A stretch of 64,000 nt of DNA from Eubacteriaceae bacterium (GTDB lineage Bacteria; Bacillota; Clostridia; Peptostreptococcales; Anaerovoracaceae). The stretch lies in assembly GCA_022652985.1 (NCBI GenBank), contig JALCRY010000004.1:21680-85679 (forward strand), given 5' to 3'. Made by a program: the position numbers and the translations under genes. The notes below the pieces were generated by a model. That model was not told where the DNA came from, made no database searches, and saw only the letters and a program-made list of their open reading frames with translations. Positions within the stretch are counted from its first letter, which is position 1. Each line of letters opens with the position of its first letter. This document shows, piece by piece, positions 44,630-53,514 of the stretch.

Positions 44630-46219
44630 TTAATTTGATGGAAAACAAGATGGGTCCCCTTTTCCATCACACTGCAGCCTTTCAAATATAAGGCACGAAA
44701 AAAGCAGTGATATCAGTTGATTATCATTTGCTTCGGAAAAATTCATTCCGATTTCTTTTTCCATTTTCTCGATTCGATAGATCAGAGTATTGCGATGAAG
44801 ATACAGTTTCCTGGCCGTGTCTGTCATGTTCCTGCCATTGAGCAGGTACGTTTTGAGACATTTGATGTACTCACCGCCATTACTGCCGGCACCGATCCGC
44901 ATAATCTCCGGCATGCAGAACAGTGAAATATCGCAAGTCTCGCCAAGCTTCGCCAGCAGGCAGTCGGTGTAGCATTCTCCGAATCGCAGCAGAGAGCCTT
45001 CTTCCGCATCGGGATTTGCTTTGGCTGCAGTAATGCATTGACTATACGCGAGGTGTATGTATGGGAGCGGGAACGATTCCGCGCTCGTTACAGCGCAGGC
45101 TTCATATCTCGAACAGATGAGTTTCAATGTTCCTTCTTCGCTCTCCAGAGACTTGTTCCTCAGAACAACGATGCCAGTTTCCAGGAAAGCGAAAACGCTT
45201 CCGGGCAATGCACGCGCAATGCGGTTCGCAAGTATCCGTCGCTCATCTTCATCGAATGAAGCATCTTCGTCTCCCGCGCGATAAACATATATCAGCTGAA
45301 AACTGTCGTCCGCCTTCCATTTCTGCCGTGAAAGGAAAAACCTGACTGTTTCATTTCCGACATTTTCACCTTTCAGAAGTCTGTCGAGAGTGTAGCTCAT
45401 TCTGCCGTCGGAATATCGCAGAAGAAATGACATGGCATCGGCATCGTCAAGGATGCGCTGCAGAAGATAGAGAAGAGAAAGCTGCGCCATTGATATCGGC
45501 GCATATATTTCGGTCTCGCCTATCAATGCGGCCAGACGGCCTTGGCTGTGCAGTGCGCAGCATGCGAAATTCACGCCCAGTTCGGGCACTTCTTTATACA
45601 GCGGCACGGGAGAATCAAAAAATGTCTTTTCGTTTACCGTCGGGAAATCCTGCGGGCGGAGGAATTTATCATGGAGCACCGGTTCCCAGACCGCGTCCGG
45701 TTTCTCCGGGATCCTGCCGCCGACCCCGATCACGGTCGAATAAGTATCTATCAAAGCGAATGGATTTTTCATTTCTTTTGCACATATATCCAGCATCTTC
45801 CCCACAGGTATGCGGTTCAATAATGCGCGAAGGATATCGTCTTTCCATTCCGAGTAATGGCGGAACGTTTCGGATATGAGCCTCAGCGCTTCGATCATGC
45901 CGATTCCTTCTTTGAAGAAAAGCCATTCTGCATTTCCCGCGGATTTATTTATGCGCTCATCTATATCTTCGCGGTAATCTCCCGTAAATGCCAGGGATAA
46001 CGATCCGCCGCACGCCGTCGATTGCATTACTGCAGCGAAATCATCAAGCGAATCCGCATCGACGATATACAGCACATCAGTCTTCAATCTTCTTTCAGTC
46101 GATTCAGCTGAAAAAATATCAGCTGTTTTCAAAGTTAAACCGATTGCCGGGTCTTTTGATGTCGCACTGATATGCTCAGAAAGGTACTCTGCTATTATAG
46201 ATACGTTAAGTTCTGTCAT
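44630..46219 (-). CDS. PucR-family transcriptional regulator
   Basis: 529 residues. The C-terminal PucR-type helix-turn-helix is clear (YLLNGRNMTDTARKLYLHRN then TLIYRIEKMEKEIG, about residues 470-505). A central domain of about 280-440 resembles the GGDEF-like region of CdaR/PucR regulators, and the N-terminal half is a sensor region. It is divergent from the LigM-like gene across 155 bp, with TATAAT-like hexamers in both directions (46274-46279 minus, 46325-46330 plus), so it probably controls that gene. Its stop codon abuts repeat copy B. Confidence 0.85.
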   Translation of the reverse strand: MTELNVSIIAEYLSEHISATSKDPAIGLTLKTADIFSAESTERRLKTDVLYIVDADSLDDFAAVMQSTACGGSLSLAFTGDYREDIDERINKSAGNAEWLFFKEGIGMIEALRLISETFRHYSEWKDDILRALLNRIPVGKMLDICAKEMKNPFALIDTYSTVIGVGGRIPEKPDAVWEPVLHDKFLRPQDFPTVNEKTFFDSPVPLYKEVPELGVNFACCALHSQGRLAALIGETEIYAPISMAQLSLLYLLQRILDDADAMSFLLRYSDGRMSYTLDRLLKGENVGNETVRFFLSRQKWKADDSFQLIYVYRAGDEDASFDEDERRILANRIARALPGSVFAFLETGIVVLRNKSLESEEGTLKLICSRYEACAVTSAESFPLPYIHLAYSQCITAAKANPDAEEGSLLRFGECYTDCLLAKLGETCDISLFCMPEIMRIGAGSNGGEYIKCLKTYLLNGRNMTDTARKLYLHRNTLIYRIEKMEKEIGMNFSEANDNQLISLLFSCLIFERLQCDGKGDPSCFPSN

Positions 46220-46374
46220 TGCCGCCGTCCTTCCTATTTCTATTATTATTTTTCGGTCAATTCCTACGAAATATTATACCACTATTCAGAGCTATCGTCT
46301 CTAGGCGAACGGTACTGTTCCGCATATAATCAAGTCAATAAATGATCTCGCAATGATAACCGAAGGAGGAAAAA

Positions 46375-47712
46375 ATGTTTAATGAAAACAGTGCAATAAA
46401 CAAGGATGCGTTATCACTGATGCATGTGCCCGATTCCATGGGCGGAGGATATTTCCCTATCGTTTTCACCAGCGCCAGAGACGAAATGCTCGCCTGCAGG
46501 ACCGGCGCATGGTTAGGTGTTTCACTCTGCTGCTCTCCTATCTGCGATATCAGCGGACCCGATGCAGTAAAGATGCTGAATTATATCTGCGTTAACCGGG
46601 ATTTCGGCAGGCTGAAGATCGGCGGTTCGCGTCACGTCCTTATGTGTAATGACAAGGGACAGCTGCTCGCAGACGGTGTGTTGTTCAAGAAGAACGATGA
46701 GGTGTTCCGCACTTACTGGCTGTCGCCGATGCTGGAATATTATGCAACTACTCTTGGGTTTGATGTAAAATACGAATATATCACCGACGAATTCACGTTC
46801 CAGATCGACGGTCCGAGATCGCTGGAGATCATGGAGGCGGCTGCGCAATGCGATATTCACGATCTGCAATTCGCACAGAACAAGATGATCAGCATCAAAG
46901 GTATTCCCGTCAAGATCCATCGCCTGGGGATGTCAGGCTGCCTTGCTTACGAAATGCACGGTGCCGCTTCCGAGGCCGATAAAGTTTACACGGCGATCCT
47001 TGAAGCCGGCAAAGATTTTGGCATCCGCAGGCAGGGCTATTCTCAGTATTCGTATAACCACACACCGGGCGGATATCCGAACCAGATGATCCATTTCTGG
47101 TACCCGTTCCTGACGAGCGGCGATCAGCTCAAGAACTGGATCGAGCAGTGCGAAACTATTCCGGATTACTGGAAGGTTCCCTGTTTCGCCGGCAGTGCCG
47201 CGTATGATCCTGAGAACGGTTATGTAACGCCTTACGATATCAATTGGGATTACCTGATCAATTACGACCATGACTTCATCGGTAAAGCCGCTCTGGAAGA
47301 AATCAAAAAGGATCCGCCGCGTGCAGTCGTCACTCTCGAATGGGACCTTGATGATGTTGCCGCAGCGTACGCATATGAAGTCGCTCTGCCCGATATGTAT
47401 CCTTTCGACGATATCGCAACAGACGGAGACGGCGGAAAGGTTCCATTGATAATCAGTAAGGTCATGGACGGAGACAAAATGATCGGCACTGCATCCGCCA
47501 GAGTTCGTTCCTTCTACGATAAGAAAATCCTCTCGCTCGCATTCATAAGCAACGAGTACGCCGTCGAAGGGAAAAAGCTCGATGTCATTTGGGGAACGAA
47601 TCCCGAAACTCAGAGCAGGATCAAAGCTACAGTCGCGAAATTCCCGTACTATGACGGTGAATATCGCAATGAGACCTGCGATGTAAACAAGCTTATACCT
47701 AAACGTTTCTAA
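46375..47712 (+). CDS. GcvT-fold tetrahydrofolate-dependent demethylase (LigM-like)
   Basis: 445 residues of the aminomethyltransferase (GcvT) superfamily. The pattern matches aryl-ether O-demethylases such as LigM better than GcvT: IHRLGMSGCLAYEMHG, ILEAGKDFGI, YVTPYDINWDYLINYDHDFIGKAALEEI, TLEWDLDDVA and a C-terminal LDVIWGTNPETQ. These enzymes move a methyl group from a methoxy or methylated substrate to tetrahydrofolate. The substrate here is unknown. Strong GAAGGAGG ribosome-binding site, monocistronic, ended by a long terminator, probably regulated by the divergent PucR protein. No corrinoid protein gene is nearby. Confidence 0.72.
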   Translation: MFNENSAINKDALSLMHVPDSMGGGYFPIVFTSARDEMLACRTGAWLGVSLCCSPICDISGPDAVKMLNYICVNRDFGRLKIGGSRHVLMCNDKGQLLADGVLFKKNDEVFRTYWLSPMLEYYATTLGFDVKYEYITDEFTFQIDGPRSLEIMEAAAQCDIHDLQFAQNKMISIKGIPVKIHRLGMSGCLAYEMHGAASEADKVYTAILEAGKDFGIRRQGYSQYSYNHTPGGYPNQMIHFWYPFLTSGDQLKNWIEQCETIPDYWKVPCFAGSAAYDPENGYVTPYDINWDYLINYDHDFIGKAALEEIKKDPPRAVVTLEWDLDDVAAAYAYEVALPDMYPFDDIATDGDGGKVPLIISKVMDGDKMIGTASARVRSFYDKKILSLAFISNEYAVEGKKLDVIWGTNPETQSRIKATVAKFPYYDGEYRNETCDVNKLIPKRF

Positions 47713-47770
47713 GTATCTCAAAACGCAGCGCTTCCGCTTCTCGGAAGTGCTGCGTTTTATTGAGATACTT
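47711..47770 (+). terminator. Long intrinsic terminator after the demethylase gene
   Basis: AAGTATCTCA...AACGCAGCGCTTCC (47711-47735) pairs with its near-perfect complement at 47743-47770, giving a stem of more than 20 bp with a small bulge; an internal TTTT follows the core hairpin. Confidence 0.8.
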
Positions 47771-47828
47771 GGGCAATCTGTTATATATCGAAAGGCACTA
47801 TTATATATAGCATTTTCAAATAGCACGA

Positions 47829-48251
47829 TCATTTCATGATCATTATTGATCCTATGCCGCAAAGTATTACTCCGGCGATTTTACTGAAACTGAGATGGTC
47901 TTTATAAATGATCGTCCCTACGGCCAGCATGACAATGGCGAGCAGTATATTGCAAACGGTCGAACCGACGCTGATATCCCATCCTACACGATACAGACTG
48001 ATGAAGCCGTATTCCAGAAATACAATAGCTATGCCTAAAATAAATGGGACGGCGTTGGTTGTTTTGATCTGAGCCGGCAGATCAGCATGATTGCCGGAAA
48101 GAAAAAACATTATAAGACAGATAGCTGCTGCGGTAACATAAACTATTATCATATATGCAAAATAATTTGCTTCTTGGGGCATATTTCTGGCGGCCAGCTG
48201 ATACGCGGTGTTAGCAGCGATTACTATTAGAACAGGAATGTAATAATTCAT
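47829..48251 (-). CDS. Small DMT-superfamily (EamA/SMR-like) transporter
   Basis: 140 residues with four predicted membrane helices. The last half, FLEYGFISLYRVGWDISVG then a helix ending GVILCGIGSIMIM, resembles half-size drug/metabolite transporters. Substrate unknown; such proteins usually function as dimers. An AAGGAGA ribosome-binding site lies upstream. A terminator-like hairpin sits about 22 nt upstream of the start, so expression may depend on readthrough. Confidence 0.72.
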   Translation of the reverse strand: MNYYIPVLIVIAANTAYQLAARNMPQEANYFAYMIIVYVTAAAICLIMFFLSGNHADLPAQIKTTNAVPFILGIAIVFLEYGFISLYRVGWDISVGSTVCNILLAIVMLAVGTIIYKDHLSFSKIAGVILCGIGSIMIMK

Positions 48252-48272
48252 TTTTTCATCTCCTTGAAAAAT

Positions 48273-48327
48273 AAAAAAACATCTTGCGAGATTTCTTCAT
48301 TGGCCTAATGAAATCATCGAAGATGTT
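48273..48327 (-). promoter_or_regulatory. Terminator-type hairpin in the leader of the small transporter gene
   Basis: On the minus strand AACATCTT pairs with AAGATGTT (48320-48327 with 48278-48285). It encloses a second stem (GATTTCATT with AATGAAGAAATC) and is followed by seven T. It lies between the YdbC-like gene and the transporter start. It may simply terminate ydbC or act as an attenuator/riboswitch platform for the transporter. Confidence 0.6.
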
Positions 48328-48420
48328 GGCCCGGCGGCATAATTTATACTTATTATATTTTTATATCACATTATGATACTGACGGCAAGCAAACAGCGTT
48401 TGCTATGTCGTATTTCTCTT

Positions 48421-48636
48421 CTATATTTTCGACAGCAGTTCGCAGAGTTTTTTTGCTTCATCGTCTGTTAGTGTGATCCCCTTCCCCATTTTTTCATGTT
48501 CGGGCGCCCAATCACGCAGATCAAGCTTTGCTTCTCTGCCATTCCAGGAAACTCGGTTAAGTTCCCTGGTCCATCCTTTGGGGCTTTCTGAAATCACACC
48601 CAGTTCTTCTGTTATTTCATATTTAATATCCGACAT
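48421..48636 (-). CDS. ydbC: YdbC-family protein (PC4-like)
   Basis: 71 residues with the family pattern ITEELGVISESPKGWTRELN, SWNGREAKLDLRDWAPEHEK and MGKGITLTDDEAKKL. The family has a PC4-like fold that binds single-stranded nucleic acid. An ideal AAGGAGG ribosome-binding site precedes the ATG. Confidence 0.85.
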   Translation of the reverse strand: MSDIKYEITEELGVISESPKGWTRELNRVSWNGREAKLDLRDWAPEHEKMGKGITLTDDEAKKLCELLSKI

Positions 48637-48734
48637 AGTTATTCCTCCTTATGTTCAATATTTGATATAAGCTTGATATTTTGTATTGGCATTGGTGTTT
48701 TCATAAAATCATAATCGGCATTAATAATAATTCA

Positions 48735-49964
48735 CTAATCATCAACATTTTCCGATGTTATTGTATCGCTGTCTATTTCGTATTTGCCCGACTTCGCTGC
48801 TACTTCGGAGCTGATTTTCTTTACAGTATCTGAACACTGGTAATTATCCTGCCCGAAGATCTTCTTATGCAGTTCCTGCACGTTCGATTCCAGCGTGATC
48901 GGCACATCGTAAGACACTCCATCATTAAGCAGTCCGGAGTAATATTCGTACGGCCACCCGCGAACATTGCTTAAATCATAGAAATGCATCCTCAGCAGCA
49001 TGCCCATGATCGTGGATGAGGACAGGCTGGTTTTGATTTCCGGAAATGCAGTATCAGCAGTCTTGTTAAGCTCGGAAATATTCATCGACCTGGCTTTTTT
49101 TACAGCCGCCCCGACAACTGCTCTTATTCTCTTCGCTCTGTGATTGTCGCCGTCGACATGTCTGATCCTGCAGTAAGTAACAGTCTGTATACCGTTCAGC
49201 GTCTGATATCCTGAATGCGTGATAAGCTTGCTGCTGCCGTGCAGATTTTTGTTTGTGTCCTTTATATAACGGTTCATCTCACTGATGTTTTCTTTGGTCA
49301 CATTGAGTTTCAGTCCGCCCATGGCATCAACGGTGTCGGCCACAGTTCCCCAGTCGACCCTGACATAATCAGTAATATTGAGGTCGAGGTTTCTGTTCAG
49401 CGCTCTTATCAGCCCTTTTGGACCGCTGTATGCGTGCGCATGCGTAACTTTATCAATGTTCAGTGTATTGCCTTCATCAAGCTGCAGATAAGAATCCCGC
49501 AATATCGTGAACATTTTTACTTTTTTCGTTTTATTGTTGATACTGGCAATCACGATCGCATCTGACCGGCAGTGATCTATGTCCTCACCTTCCCTGTCGT
49601 CGATACCGCAAATGACGATATTTGTGTAGTCTTTGAGACCGCTCTTCGCCTCGTCGCTGATGCACAGATCATTCTTCTTGAGCGACGTGTCGTGATCCAT
49701 CTTGTCGAGCTTTTTCATTACTGCACTGTAGGCAAATCCCGCAAAACATCCCGCTGCAGCAATAAGCAGCACAATGATTATTACTGCAGTTTTCTTTGTA
49801 CAGCGCCAGCGCCGTTTTCTCTTTTTTTTGTTTCTTCTATTCCGTTTATTCCTCTGCCCTGCTGATGCCTTCTCTGTATTCGGATGATCCTGTGTTTCAG
49901 GTTCATAACCGTATGGCGGAACATAGTAATACGAATCGGCATCATATCTATTATCTGAACGCAT
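48735..49964 (-). CDS. LCP-family (LytR-CpsA-Psr) cell-wall glycopolymer ligase
   Basis: 409 residues. A long cytoplasmic N-terminus rich in Tyr/Pro, then very basic (RNRRNKKKRKRRWR, about 41-54), precedes a single membrane helix (about 59-79). The extracellular LCP domain has RSDAIVIASINNKTK, MFTILRDSYLQL, a DYVRVDWGTVADTVDAMGGL segment and TYCRIRHVDGDNHRAKRIR with the conserved Arg/Asp residues. It attaches teichoic-acid-type polymers to peptidoglycan. It lies just beyond the 3' end of the Z1 gene. Confidence 0.9.
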   Translation of the reverse strand: MRSDNRYDADSYYYVPPYGYEPETQDHPNTEKASAGQRNKRNRRNKKKRKRRWRCTKKTAVIIIVLLIAAAGCFAGFAYSAVMKKLDKMDHDTSLKKNDLCISDEAKSGLKDYTNIVICGIDDREGEDIDHCRSDAIVIASINNKTKKVKMFTILRDSYLQLDEGNTLNIDKVTHAHAYSGPKGLIRALNRNLDLNITDYVRVDWGTVADTVDAMGGLKLNVTKENISEMNRYIKDTNKNLHGSSKLITHSGYQTLNGIQTVTYCRIRHVDGDNHRAKRIRAVVGAAVKKARSMNISELNKTADTAFPEIKTSLSSSTIMGMLLRMHFYDLSNVRGWPYEYYSGLLNDGVSYDVPITLESNVQELHKKIFGQDNYQCSDTVKKISSEVAAKSGKYEIDSDTITSENVDD

Positions 49965-50063
49965 ATTGCTGCACCTTTCTCATTTCTCTACAATAGTGTA
50001 ACATTGATTGCAATAAAACGAAATAACAGAACAGTCACAGAAATGAAATCATAATGCTCAGCA

Positions 50064-53000
50064 CTATTTTGGCAGTTCTATATATTGATATGCCTTCGGC
50101 ATATCGCTCAGTGCCTCCTTGTAAATCTTCACATAGGTCTTGTTTTTATTGCCGTCAGCATTGTTCTTCTCTTTTTGTTCAATGAGAAATGCTCCGCTGT
50201 ACCCACCGTCTTTCGGGTAGTCGGTAATTTTATAAGCGTCCCTGGCAAAATCAAGGCATTTTGAGCTGCTATATTCTTTCGCTATCACGTCTTTTCCGTA
50301 GCATAGGGAGAAATATTCCGCCATTGCTTCCTGAACACATCCCTGCTTCAGATAATCCCTGCTGCGGTACACCCATCTGCCGCTTTCAGTCATTACATCA
50401 GCATAATGTATGGCGTGGAATATTTCATGAGCAATAGTTGCGGCACAGATCTCGATAAATGTCTGGTCAGATTTCCTGTCTTCGCCGAAGGTGTCAATAA
50501 CAGACTCTTTGATAGTCTCCATATAGATATGTATTTCACATTTACCGGATCCTATCGGAATGAAATATCCCAGGATTTCCCTGCTGTTGTTGAGCAGATC
50601 ATCTGTTTCATTCAAAAAGCTGCGCAGCTTTCGGCTTTGCGTCTGCTTGAGCCCGCCGGAATTAATAATAGCTAAAACAGCTTCCCGCGATTCATCGGTG
50701 GTAACAAACTCGACAGCAGACTTAAAATAATTGCTGATGATTTCTCTGTCTTTGTCATCGAGCTCCGCTGACTCAGCTATATTCAAGGCGCCGGACATTA
50801 TTTTTTCGAGCTGTTTCCTGATTTTTTCAAAGGAAAACAGTGGATTACTGTCATCGAGATATACCGGGCAGGTGATTGTTTTGCGCTTTTTTTCGGAAGT
50901 TACTGCATCAGCAACAGCGAAGTGTGAATCATAATATTCTGTGATGCTGTTTACGGTATTTTGCATTATGTCAATCATATCATCAGATGATCCGATCATG
51001 TCTATAACCTTGAAATCACTGATGACAACAGGTGTCGGCAGCATGCTTCTGATGTCTTCACAGACTCCTGACCTGGCTGCTTCTTCAGCATAGATACCAA
51101 CATTCATATTCTCCGGAGTATAATACACAGGCCACCAGAACGGTTTGCCCCATTCCGGATTAGTCTGTTCTGTCAGCACAAGGACCGGCATTGTCTTGCG
51201 CAGGATTTTCGCGATAGCACCTTCATTATTACCATCATCAGGGCCGTCCTGATACATAGTGCCGTTATGCTTCATCTTGCCGAGTTTTCTGTTTTTACGT
51301 ACGATCAGAGCAATATCATCATGACCGGACTCGATCATTTCCGACAGTGAGAACCAGAAAGCAGGTTCGATTTCTTCAATGATATTGCAGGTGCCGTCAT
51401 CATAGGCTGTGAGTGCGCCGTAGGCTGTGCTGATCAGCTCGAACGCTGTATCAGAGTCTATGACAGCATATCTGCCGCTGATTTTTTCACCCTTGTGCCA
51501 GTTGTTCTTTGCCTCAGGCAGAAAACCGTGACACGTCTTTATTGTTTCCGTAATCGTATCATAAGCTTTTTGGCATGTTTTTTTATTTTTCAGTTCAAAA
51601 CCAACAGGCAGATAACGCTTCTCCGGAAGGACATTGCTGATTTTCGATGCCAGGACTTTCGCAGGCGAACAGGCCTTGATGTCCCCTCCCGCTTCCATAT
51701 AAATAACAGAACCTTCCTGCTGGTCCTCCATGCGCCGGCGCAGAATCAGATCGCGCTGAGTTATTTCCTGCATATTGGTAAAGAGGCGGTAAGTCGTATA
51801 GAACCTTGTTACCGACAGAAGCATCTCATTCCGGTAGCCGAACATCCTGCAGTGCTGGATGACTGTGTCCTGCTGCATGGTCTTAGGGTCGCGGCCGTAG
51901 AAAAATCCGATCATGTTTGGTATTGTAATGCCCCGGTCGAGGACCTGCCCGCCGACGAATATGGTAATGGAGTTTTCCAGTTTGAGTTCTCCGGTCGATA
52001 CGTTCAGAAGTGTCGTGATGTCGTTGTCGCTGTTCACGGCTTTGATATCAACTTCTGTGATCAGTCCTTCGAGTTCACCATTGTCATCCTTATGCGCGAT
52101 GCGGTTTCTGACCCTGGATAATGACGGCATTTTGAGAACGGAATAGGCCTTGACGGACTTTGAGAGGTCTTGATACGACTCTTCGATAAAAAAAGCCGCA
52201 TCTTCATCTTTGATATCTTCTTCAAAAGCTTCCCTGATGATATCAAGAGAAGATTCCAGTATTTCTATTTCTTTGCTGTGGAGATTTTTTGTTGTCGCGG
52301 CATGCATTACTGCTGACACATAGAAACCTTCGTTGTCGGGATTATCCTGTATTACTGCCGCACCCACGAGGATATCGAACAGCCAGCTGCGCAGCGACGG
52401 CATGGCAAAGGTCGGATTCTCCTTCTGGCCATTAAGGAAATTATCCATTTTCACAGAGCGGCCGTCACTTATCAGACTGTTTTTACCGCTGTTTTTCCTG
52501 GAACCGTTGATAATGTCCATCTCGTTCTGATCGACGATGTGCGGCAGATAATGCGCTTTGTGATAATTCTCAGAGGTCTTGTCCTGTGAATCGATGAAAT
52601 AGTACCGGCCTCCGATGTAACCGTCGCCTGTAGGCATTACGACTGTCCTGTCGGGTCTTATAGGCATGATGTTGGTATCCGAGAAGGATTCCGGCTGCAG
52701 ATACAAAGCGTAAGGCGTAGCCGTTACCTGAAGCAGCACATGTTCGATATTGCTGTGGAGATGTTTCCGCATGCTATTTATGGCGCCGGAGATCCTGCGC
52801 AGAGATAATCCCTCGATTTCCTGGATCTTTTCATATCCGACAGATGTAACATCTGCTTCGTCATCAACTATCAGTATCCTTTTATATAAAGACTGGCTGA
52901 CAAGCAGTTTGATAAACATATTCATCCTGTCGACGTTGTCGGCCTGTTTTTTGACTACGATGATTCTTTTTTTGCCGCGGTATCTTTTCAGGAAATGATC

Positions 53001-53408
53001 TACAGCGTCTTCTTTATCCTGCATGTTTCTAGCGCCGCGGAAATCGATATCGAGAATGTCTTGCGCTACTACGTCGCCGACAGTGGCGTTTCCAGTTCTG
53101 AATCCGTCGAATTCGCTTGTCATCCTGCTGACTGTCTGCTGTACCAGTGCTTTGCTGCATTTTGTCAGAATGATTGTCATATCAAAATCATTGTCAAAGC
53201 ATAAACTCATCAGACCGATGAAAGCCCTGGTTTTTCCCGACTGAATGCTTCCAAGCATCATGATCGGCGAATAAGATTCGCTGTTAAGATTGTCAAAGCA
53301 GAGTTCAGCTGTGGTTTCGATGCAGTTTCTCAGCTCCGGGGAATACTTATCGTTGCCTTTGTCGGTGCTGCCTGCGATTTCAGAATAGAATCTTCCATTT
53401 GTAATCAT
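50064..53408 (-). CDS. Z1-domain SF2 helicase-like protein fused to a C-terminal HExxH metallopeptidase
   Basis: 1114 residues. The N-terminal half is an SF2-type motor: Walker A GSIQSGKT (53-60), DDEAD box (182-186), motif III QVTATP (227-232), and the Z1-specific VGGQVLDRGITIPN (about 485-498) and QHCRMFGYR (518-526). Z1 proteins occur in restriction-like and MORC-associated systems. The C-terminal part (about 850-1100) carries HEIFH (His994, Glu995, His998) and QEAMAEYF (Glu1027 probable third ligand), a gluzincin-like zinc site. A fused zincin is not part of the usual Z1 arrangement known to me. Good AGGAGA ribosome-binding site; own promoter likely. Confidence 0.8.
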   Translation of the reverse strand: MITNGRFYSEIAGSTDKGNDKYSPELRNCIETTAELCFDNLNSESYSPIMMLGSIQSGKTRAFIGLMSLCFDNDFDMTIILTKCSKALVQQTVSRMTSEFDGFRTGNATVGDVVAQDILDIDFRGARNMQDKEDAVDHFLKRYRGKKRIIVVKKQADNVDRMNMFIKLLVSQSLYKRILIVDDEADVTSVGYEKIQEIEGLSLRRISGAINSMRKHLHSNIEHVLLQVTATPYALYLQPESFSDTNIMPIRPDRTVVMPTGDGYIGGRYYFIDSQDKTSENYHKAHYLPHIVDQNEMDIINGSRKNSGKNSLISDGRSVKMDNFLNGQKENPTFAMPSLRSWLFDILVGAAVIQDNPDNEGFYVSAVMHAATTKNLHSKEIEILESSLDIIREAFEEDIKDEDAAFFIEESYQDLSKSVKAYSVLKMPSLSRVRNRIAHKDDNGELEGLITEVDIKAVNSDNDITTLLNVSTGELKLENSITIFVGGQVLDRGITIPNMIGFFYGRDPKTMQQDTVIQHCRMFGYRNEMLLSVTRFYTTYRLFTNMQEITQRDLILRRRMEDQQEGSVIYMEAGGDIKACSPAKVLASKISNVLPEKRYLPVGFELKNKKTCQKAYDTITETIKTCHGFLPEAKNNWHKGEKISGRYAVIDSDTAFELISTAYGALTAYDDGTCNIIEEIEPAFWFSLSEMIESGHDDIALIVRKNRKLGKMKHNGTMYQDGPDDGNNEGAIAKILRKTMPVLVLTEQTNPEWGKPFWWPVYYTPENMNVGIYAEEAARSGVCEDIRSMLPTPVVISDFKVIDMIGSSDDMIDIMQNTVNSITEYYDSHFAVADAVTSEKKRKTITCPVYLDDSNPLFSFEKIRKQLEKIMSGALNIAESAELDDKDREIISNYFKSAVEFVTTDESREAVLAIINSGGLKQTQSRKLRSFLNETDDLLNNSREILGYFIPIGSGKCEIHIYMETIKESVIDTFGEDRKSDQTFIEICAATIAHEIFHAIHYADVMTESGRWVYRSRDYLKQGCVQEAMAEYFSLCYGKDVIAKEYSSSKCLDFARDAYKITDYPKDGGYSGAFLIEQKEKNNADGNKNKTYVKIYKEALSDMPKAYQYIELPK

Positions 53409-53423
53409 ATGTCTCTCCTAACA

Positions 53424-53438
53424 CATATTCAAAATATG
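53424..53438. promoter_or_regulatory. Palindrome in the leader of the Z1 gene
   Basis: CATATT-CAA-AATATG, a perfect 6-bp inverted repeat between the putative -10 and the ribosome-binding site of the Z1 gene, a typical repressor position. Confidence 0.35.
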
Positions 53439-53445
53439 CATTTTA

Positions 53446-53474
53446 ATTTTATCACAGCATAAAAGAATATTGAA
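53446..53474 (-). promoter_or_regulatory. Putative promoter of the Z1 gene
   Basis: On the minus strand TTCAAT (53469-53474), a 17-nt spacer and TAAAAT (53446-53451) with TGA before the -10 (extended -10). It lies in the 106-nt gap after the GGCT-like gene. Confidence 0.5.
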
Positions 53475-53514
53475 CGGAATATTATGGACATAATGGTGTT
53501 GACTGTAAAAAAGC

